Below are positions 59,301 to 64,000 of a DNA stretch of 64,000 bases, one piece after another. Both the position numbers and the translations under genes were made by a program. The stretch lies in NCBI GenBank assembly GCA_016169945.1, contig JADLSH010000363.1, forward strand, positions 2,294,001 to 2,358,000, given 5' to 3'. The notes beneath the pieces are model-generated. The model searched no databases, had not been told where the DNA came from, and was given only the letters and a program-made list of their open reading frames with translations. Position 1 is the first letter of the stretch. The number at the start of each line of letters is the position of its first letter. Source of the stretch: Trachythela sp. YZ-2020. Taxonomy: Eukaryota; Cnidaria; Anthozoa; Malacalcyonacea; Clavulariidae.

Positions 59301-62300
59301 AATATCACAATTGTAAAAATAAATAATGTAGGCTAAGTACATAATATAGGTAAGCTAGATACTTGATACTTGATGTAATCGGTCACAGAAAAGCCCCAAT
59401 GGGGAGTGAGCTGAATAATGTATGTATGTATGTACGATAGTGCGAGACCTTCTGACCCAGGTTTGCAGTTAGCTCAAATCACTTGCAGGTAACTGGGTTA
59501 CAACAGATCCCAACATCTGGCTCAATTTCCATACTGACAAACTTCAGTACAAACTTAATCCCAACCCTAATCCTAACTCTAATCTTAACCCTAATCCTAT
59601 CCTCAACCCTAATCCTAACCCTTAATCCTAACCCTAATCTTTGTGACGTGATGTCGGGATAGAAATATGAAAGTCACCCCAACATCTGACAGTCAAGATA
59701 TTATTCCATGACGTCACGGATCATCGCTCGCGCAACATACCAACAAAAATTCGAGATTGCGCAAGTGAGCAAAGCGTCAATTACAAAACATAGTTTTCAC
59801 GTACCCATAGTAAGGTAGATCCCAGCATTTTTTGAGGAAGAGCTTCCCGTTATTACATGAACTTACACTGTTCACATTTTCTGAAAGATCTTTGTATTGT
59901 GCTATGCCAGGTTTATACATCCAGGACGGCACTAGATCTGAAAGTTTGTCCCTGTATATGGAAATGAAATCATTTATTGATTAGTCGCTCGGAAGGAGCG
60001 AGTACAGAATTGCCCTGTGGCAAATCACGGATATTTTTCTTTAGCCACAAAACAACTTTATACTACAAAAAGTTTCGCTTACTGCTTGTGGGACCATTTG
60101 TTTAACTGAGCATGCGCAATCGATCTGATATCTGCTCCCACATGCATAACCGAATATTTAAGAATACACATTCAGTTTCTCAGGGAGCACATTTGGTCAT
60201 TCTCTCTATCCCTTACATATAGCCCTAGCGACTTCACTTATTATTACAAATTATAAATTGGATCCTTCATTTTGTATGAAGCAGGCCGGGAAAGGGCAAA
60301 TTTCGATCTACCTTGGTTTTGTTAAAAGGGGGGGAGGGGGGGGGGACGACTGACTGCACCGACGCAAAGCCAATTGACATATGGTCTGGAAACTCGGTAT
60401 ATTGTTGAGAGGGAGGCTACGATTTAATGTCGAGTTAACCTCGCCGTGCAAAAAACTCTGAATTTTGCTTACTGATATTTCAACAGCACGGTTGAGTGAT
60501 TCGACGAGTTATTGGATGATTGCTTCATTACACAAAAAAAATTCATAGTTTTCATCGTGCACAACTTTGCATACCATTACTTATTGTTTTTAAATGAATA
60601 TGACAAAAAATATTGAAGAGCGAAGACTCATCCCCCAACAACCAACAACGCTGCAGCATCACATGCACGAAAACAACTAAACAACATCAGTACATCTCAA
60701 TATTTAATCCTCTCCGAAAAAGAACTTTGAAATGCGAACTTTGTAAAATGCGTAAATGCAAATACAAATAGAATAATTTCTACTCAAACGAGTAAATACG
60801 GTTAACATAGACAAAAAGATGGAACAAATATTTTGGCCGTGTTTCCAGACTATATCTTGACGGACTAAAAGTAAATGACTACCGAAGCCAAAGTTTGTTC
60901 ATCACTTTAGATTTGGCGATTACCTGAAGTAACCAACTCTGTGTATTTGCGGACTGTATTTTCCGTATTCGGTTAGCGCCAAGACTGCTCCAAACATCTC
61001 GCCTTCTTTTCTTGTGAGTGGATAAAATCCATTGAGAACATTATGTTTTGCCTGAAATGTTATTAATTTGATCAGTCTATCGATATGGCAATAAAAATTT
61101 AGTTTTCCTCATTTCAAAGAACTTTTAAAATTATATATAAAACTCCCTTACCGATTTTTCGTATCTTTCTTAGTTCTGGAAATATTTTGACAGTGAGCTG
61201 TCCGCCATCTTGGATTTTTGTGGCAGGGTCACGCAGGTATTTTACCCAGAAAGCCAATGGTCATTATGAGCCTATACTTTGGTCACTATTTCAAATAACA
61301 AATTGACTGACAACTTTTTAAACATGTACTAATTGTTGTTTGGTCACAAAAATTAATCCAAGATGGCGGACAGCTCATTGTTTTAAGTCAAAACATTTCA
61401 AGAACTAAGCAAAATACGAAAAATCGTATTTTGCCTGGTTCTCAAGATTTATATATAGTATAAGTTTTCGAGATTTATATATAATTTTAAAAGTTCTTTC
61501 AAATGAGATAAACTAATTTATCCACGAACTACAGTATCTCAAAAATGTGAGCCATTAAATAACATCGACAGGTTTGACATATGGCTGCTGTTCAACCGTT
61601 GTTATTGGTTTGTCATTAACGTCAAACTGAAGAGCTAAGGTCTCTAAACTAACTCCTCAAACGCGTGGAACAAATCTCACCTCTTCAAAAAGACGTTTGA
61701 TTATCTTTTCATCTGAAATCTAAATGACATATAGTTTATTTTAAAGTGCAAATGACATGAAAATTTTTTATTAGTAGCCACTTCGACAAGTTTCAGAAGA
61801 ATACGCATCGAAGTTTCGTTTCTATGACAGAAAAAAATGTTACCTTTCGCTCATCTTGTAATGGAAAGAAACTGTTTCGTTGAAAACTCAATATTGGTTC
61901 ATCTGCAATATACGAATTCTAGTTTATACATGCAAGGTGAATAAAAAAAGTAATCCTACTTTAAGGTAGAAGGTTTAAGTGGATGCACCGGAATCGCAGG
62001 GCCGCAGGACTTATAGTTGCATTTTTCGCAGCCGTTCCCGTTCAGGTCTAAAATATTGTATAATATATTATTCACTCGAAATATCCATCCACTTAAACCT
62101 TCTACCTTAATTTAAATCGAGTGAGATGCAGAAAAAAAATCTTGTAATCTATCTTATCATAATCCCACTTTAGCATGTTATATCATGCGTTATTTAGTTT
62201 ATAGATTTACTTTTTTTCATACAAATAAAGATCAAGCTTTTAGCTACCAAATGATACCTTTGTTGTATCATTGCGATCAAAAATGGCCAAATACGATACA

Positions 62301-62973
62301 ATTAAGAATTGCCGGTCGAAAACGCATTTTCCCCCCATTGGGAGATGAGCGCAAAGCTATTGTCTGCCTATTGAAATTATTCTAATTTCGGATTCAAATT
62401 TTAGAATTGTAATAAGATGCCGTAACCCATGGGCTACTTATCAAGCCTTGGTAAATTTAAAAAGGTTCAAATTGCAATTTAACAACGAAATCTCGTGGTT
62501 GAAACATTTTACGAAACAGGAAGTTACCAGATTGAGCTGGCAATGCTGAACGTTTCACAATAGGCAACAATCATTTTGGCAAAAGGTAGAAAATTCGAAG
62601 GACGTTTAATTCCCAAAGGTGGAAAATTTTGATTTCGAGAGAAAGTTATAGGACGAAACGCAGTAAGCTAACGTTAACGTTCAGGCCAATGAATAAAGAA
62701 ATGTGTTTCTTTGTCGTGCAGGGGAAGTGGGCTTAATAAAAAGAGAGGGGGGATTAATATATTTAATATTTCTTCCTATAACAAAAGGGGGAGGCCATAT
62801 TTGAGAGGAACTTTAACAGAGGATTAAGGTAAGAGTAGAAATATCAACGAAGCACATATGAGATCTCCCACCTTTCTCAATCATTTCGTTCGAAGCAGAT
62901 GTAAACCGCCTTAGAAGATCTGGCCATTTCATGCGCATTCGTAGTGGCTGATGATGGTCCTTCAGTTGTAATT
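53370..62973 (-). CDS. FRMD8: FRMD8 (iTAP/Bili) FERM protein, N-terminal exon(s) outside what I could find
   Basis: Eleven exons join in phase: 62872-62973, 61844-61902, 61681-61719, 60924-61051, 59805-59951, 58584-58713, 56801-56953, 55942-56015, 55207-55244, 54584-54643, 53370-53449 (336 residues to the stop). FERM landmarks: LQLKDHHQPLRMRMKWPDLL, EPILSFQRNSFFPL, DKLSDLVPSWMYKPG, KLFLKKCWDLPYYG, VRVAINRDAVHVINP, LSYEEFSWDYSHTPD, WLEFDSDES and LQIFSKQAVMMDAMVQSCAL. The C-terminal tail keeps an FRMD8-type LSTYDRDG and a basic TTLFRRQPSVTN end. FRMD8 binds iRhom pseudoproteases at the cell surface and stabilises iRhom/ADAM17; the fly homologue Bili modulates Wnt signalling. The N-terminal part upstream of (E)LQLKD was not seen before 64000 and probably lies off the right edge. 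Confidence 0.95.
53718..53769. repeat. (GTAAC)n microsatellite
   Basis: About ten units of a 5 bp repeat, GTAAC/GTAAT, in an FRMD8 intron. Confidence 0.9.
54130..54275. repeat. degenerate GGGATTTTTA tandem repeat
   Basis: Reiterated AGGGATTTTTAGGGATTTC words over about 140 bp in an FRMD8 intron. Confidence 0.7.
54718..55137. mobile_element. TIR element with a second TIR element nested in its left arm
   Basis: The outer element has arms GTTTCAATCAAAATTAAT and ATTAATTTTGATTGAAAC. Inside lies 54735-54981, with ends CATAGGCGGATTTTC and GAAAATCCGCCTATG and a perfect 8 bp duplication ATTAATAT on each side, the hAT signature. The order of insertion is clear: the inner element came second. Confidence 0.8.
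55449..55632. mobile_element. MITE with GGCCTGATTCCACG ends
   Basis: Inverted ends GCCTGATTCCACGGCGAAAT and CACTCGTGGAATCAGACC enclose AATTATTCGCGAGAAATT and CGCGAATTTCGCTGAG palindromic matches. In an FRMD8 intron. Confidence 0.65.
56455..56777. repeat. dispersed repeat ending in a hairpin
   Basis: Sequence 56500-56690 (GATTTACATAAACTTTAAGTTC and neighbours) is a diverged copy of 10067-10255. It runs into a near-perfect hairpin at about 56691-56777 with arms GGCAGTGTTGTATCGGATAT. Both copies are in introns, of FRMD8 and of the ZnT6-like gene. Confidence 0.65.
57296..57990. mobile_element. GATGAGAGTTGATG MITE, copy 3, with expanded 22 bp minisatellite
   Basis: Inverted ends CACGGTCAAACGAGGATGAG and GAGTTAAAACTCTCACCAAC enclose roughly 20 tandem copies of a 22 bp unit, TTGATGAGAGTTGACATGAG plus AC, at about 57370-57805. 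Because the unit is not a multiple of three, all three minus frames stay open and produce long repetitive frames that are not genes. It sits in an FRMD8 intron. Confidence 0.85.
58030..58510. repeat. diverged duplicate of 60450-60870
   Basis: Shared words in the same order: TTTCAACAGCACGGTTGAG, ATTCGACGA, then AAAAAGATGGAACAAA and TTTTG(A/G)CCG(A/T)GTTTC. Both copies lie in neighbouring FRMD8 introns. Confidence 0.65.
59101..59434 (+). mobile_element. full-length GGGGCTTCGGTGGCGCAG SINE, second copy
   Basis: Collinear with 27233-27555 from head (GGGGCTTCGGTGGCGCAGTC) to the CCCCAATGGGGAGTGAGCTG 3' end and (TATG)n tail, with small internal deletions around 59165-59260. Confidence 0.85.
59555..59690. 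repeat. telomere-like CCCTAA tract followed by GTGACGTGATG
   Basis: About a dozen degenerate CCCTAA/CCTAAT units, then GTGACGTGATGTCGGGAT and GAAAGTCACC. The same order occurs at 6978-7085. In an FRMD8 intron, therefore interstitial. Confidence 0.65.
61111..61508. mobile_element. large foldback carrying paired YY1-like motifs
   Basis: Arms of about 130 bp: CATTTCAAAGAACTTTTAAAATTATATAT on the left through AGCTGTCCGCCATCTTGGAT, and the complement ATCCAAGATGGCGGACAGCT through AATTTTAAAAGTTCTTTCAAATG on the right. Both arms contain CAAGATGGCGGAC. In an FRMD8 intron. Confidence 0.7.
61964..62110. mobile_element. SINE fragment inside a short TIR element
   Basis: The outer arms AAGGTAGAAGGTTTAAGTGG and CCACTTAAACCTTCTACCTT are perfect complements. 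Between them is a SINE fragment (GCACCGGAATCGCAGG, GTTGCATTTTTCGCAGC, GGTCTAAAATATTG) of the 9748-10051 family. Confidence 0.65.
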
Positions 62974-63169
62974 CTAAAACGTACCACGTTAACACCATCA
63001 TTTACAGTAAATTGCGGAAAAAAGATGCTGGATTTCATATTATTGCAGGTATAACAATTCGAATATGGCGATTCTTGACACTGTTTCTCAAACTTTTTCT
63101 AACCACATAATACTTCTCTCCATTCGAACTCCACTCCTCTAACATTTACAATGCTTCGTTAGTATTAAC

Positions 63170-63320
63170 TACTTATTAACCGAAAGTGAGGTCTTTACGC
63201 TAAAATATTTAACCGAGGTCTTGCCGTATTGACCGAGCGATAGCGAGGTCAATACGGCAAGACCGAGGTTTAATATTTTACCGTAAAGACCGAACGTTTG
63301 AGGTTAATAAGTAGTTTATT
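63170..63320. repeat. imperfect palindrome
   Basis: Arms ACTTATTAACCGAAAGTGAG and its inverted partner, with a perfect central GACCGAGCGATAGCGAGGTC and CTTGCCGTATTGACC. Probably another foldback element. The sequence from here to 63850 holds no exon I can support. Confidence 0.6.
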
Positions 63321-63849
63321 AGATGGCACAACCATAAGTAGTAAAACAAGTTGTTTATTATATGGTTTGTTTTTGTTGTAGGGCATTAAAAATTTCGTGG
63401 GGGGGCATTACGTGATTTTCCGGACCTCTGATTAGCCAATCATATCGCGTAAACTACAGGAACTTGCGCTTGCCATATAATAAATGTTTCTTATTTCACC
63501 TCCGTGACCGAGGTTCGATTACTGCAATATGCAGTTCTCATTTCGCTTCGGTCAGTTGCATGCGAGAAGATTGTTTCCAGTTGCAATCTACCAAACAGCC
63601 TGGATTTTCTCCTCTAGTAGCACTGGATCGATAAGATTGATCCTTGCTTGGCCTCCAACGAGAACAGTTTAAAGCTGATAGATTTAGTTTAGGCTTCTCC
63701 TGCAATAACACTGAACAAGTGAAGGATAATAACTGATAAAGCAAGCTAGGTAGCCAATATATACGAAGTTAACTTCGTTAGTTTTACTTATATTACTGTT
63801 AATGGACTTTTATTTTAGAGTATCACATATAGAGCCAAAACGCTGGTAA

Positions 63850-64000
63850 GAATATACAGTAAAGCCCCACATAAAAGAACCAGTGAATTTTGACTTCAGG
63901 CTGAAGTGGTTCTTATATAACGGGTACTTAGAAAGAAATCAGGCTGAAGTGGTTCTTAAGTGGTTCTTAAGTGGTTCTTATTTCCAGTCAAAAACAATTG
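63850..64000. repeat. CAGTAAAGCCCCACATAAAAGAACC element, truncated by window
   Basis: Begins like a pogo/Tigger-type end (ACAGTAAAGCCCCACATAAA) and continues with reiterated AGTGGTTCTTA words, which look like an expanding short repeat. Cut by the right edge. Confidence 0.5.

Noticed and set aside
62185..62385. 66-codon plus frame starting MRYLVYRFTFF.
   Set aside because: In an FRMD8 intron, no recognisable domain, splice context or neighbour support.
1..64000. CRISPR array, operon, phage or bacterial gene cluster.
   Set aside because: No regularly spaced repeats of CRISPR type, no ribosome-binding sites or polycistronic layout; all recognised genes are spliced animal genes.
1..64000. Complete autonomous transposon or retroelement.
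   Set aside because: No transposase or reverse-transcriptase frame of useful length was found; all mobile elements seen are non-autonomous.

Overview
This window is nuclear DNA from an intron-rich animal. Every gene I recognise is a conserved metazoan gene split by short GT-AG introns, and the gaps and introns are full of small non-autonomous DNA transposons and tRNA-derived SINEs. The AT-rich base composition, the SINE type and the near-vertebrate conservation of the proteins suggest a marine invertebrate. I favour a cnidarian such as a coral, anemone or octocoral, but the species cannot be fixed from sequence alone. Exons were joined by hand, using reading-frame phase and splice sites.

Layout. 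1-2884 (-): 5' part of a PPM1A/B-type PP2C phosphatase, running off the left edge. 2885-6526: repeats, including a decayed minisatellite carrying two hAT-like MITEs. 6527-14871 (-): a ZnT6 (SLC30A6)-like zinc transporter in 13 located exons; a likely first exon of this or another gene lies at 16409-16646. 19566-21523 (-): a complete six-exon gene for a 148-residue secreted mini-collagen with a cysteine-rich tail that resembles the repeats at the C-terminus of PCSK9. This is the most novel gene in the window. 21.5-29 kb: gene-free, built of tandem and inverted duplications, SINEs and MITEs. 29073-30491 (+): CEBPZOS. 30948-37475 (-): complete UBR7, convergent with CEBPZOS. 38608-45811 (-): a complete gene for a 1099-residue coiled-coil protein I do not recognise. 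46337-50892 (+): an ANGEL-type nuclease with a large repeat-bearing insertion, divergent from the coiled-coil gene. 53370-62973 (-): FRMD8, with its N-terminal exon(s) not found and probably beyond the right edge.

The genes do not form an operon or one pathway. ZnT6 works in the early secretory pathway, FRMD8 in iRhom/ADAM17 trafficking, UBR7 on chromatin, ANGEL on RNA ends, PPM1 in stress-kinase signalling and CEBPZOS in mitochondria. Several have human counterparts on 2p21-p22 or 14q23-q32, which points to an ancient linkage group rather than shared function. At least ten TIR or foldback families are visible, several nested and several with clean target-site duplications.
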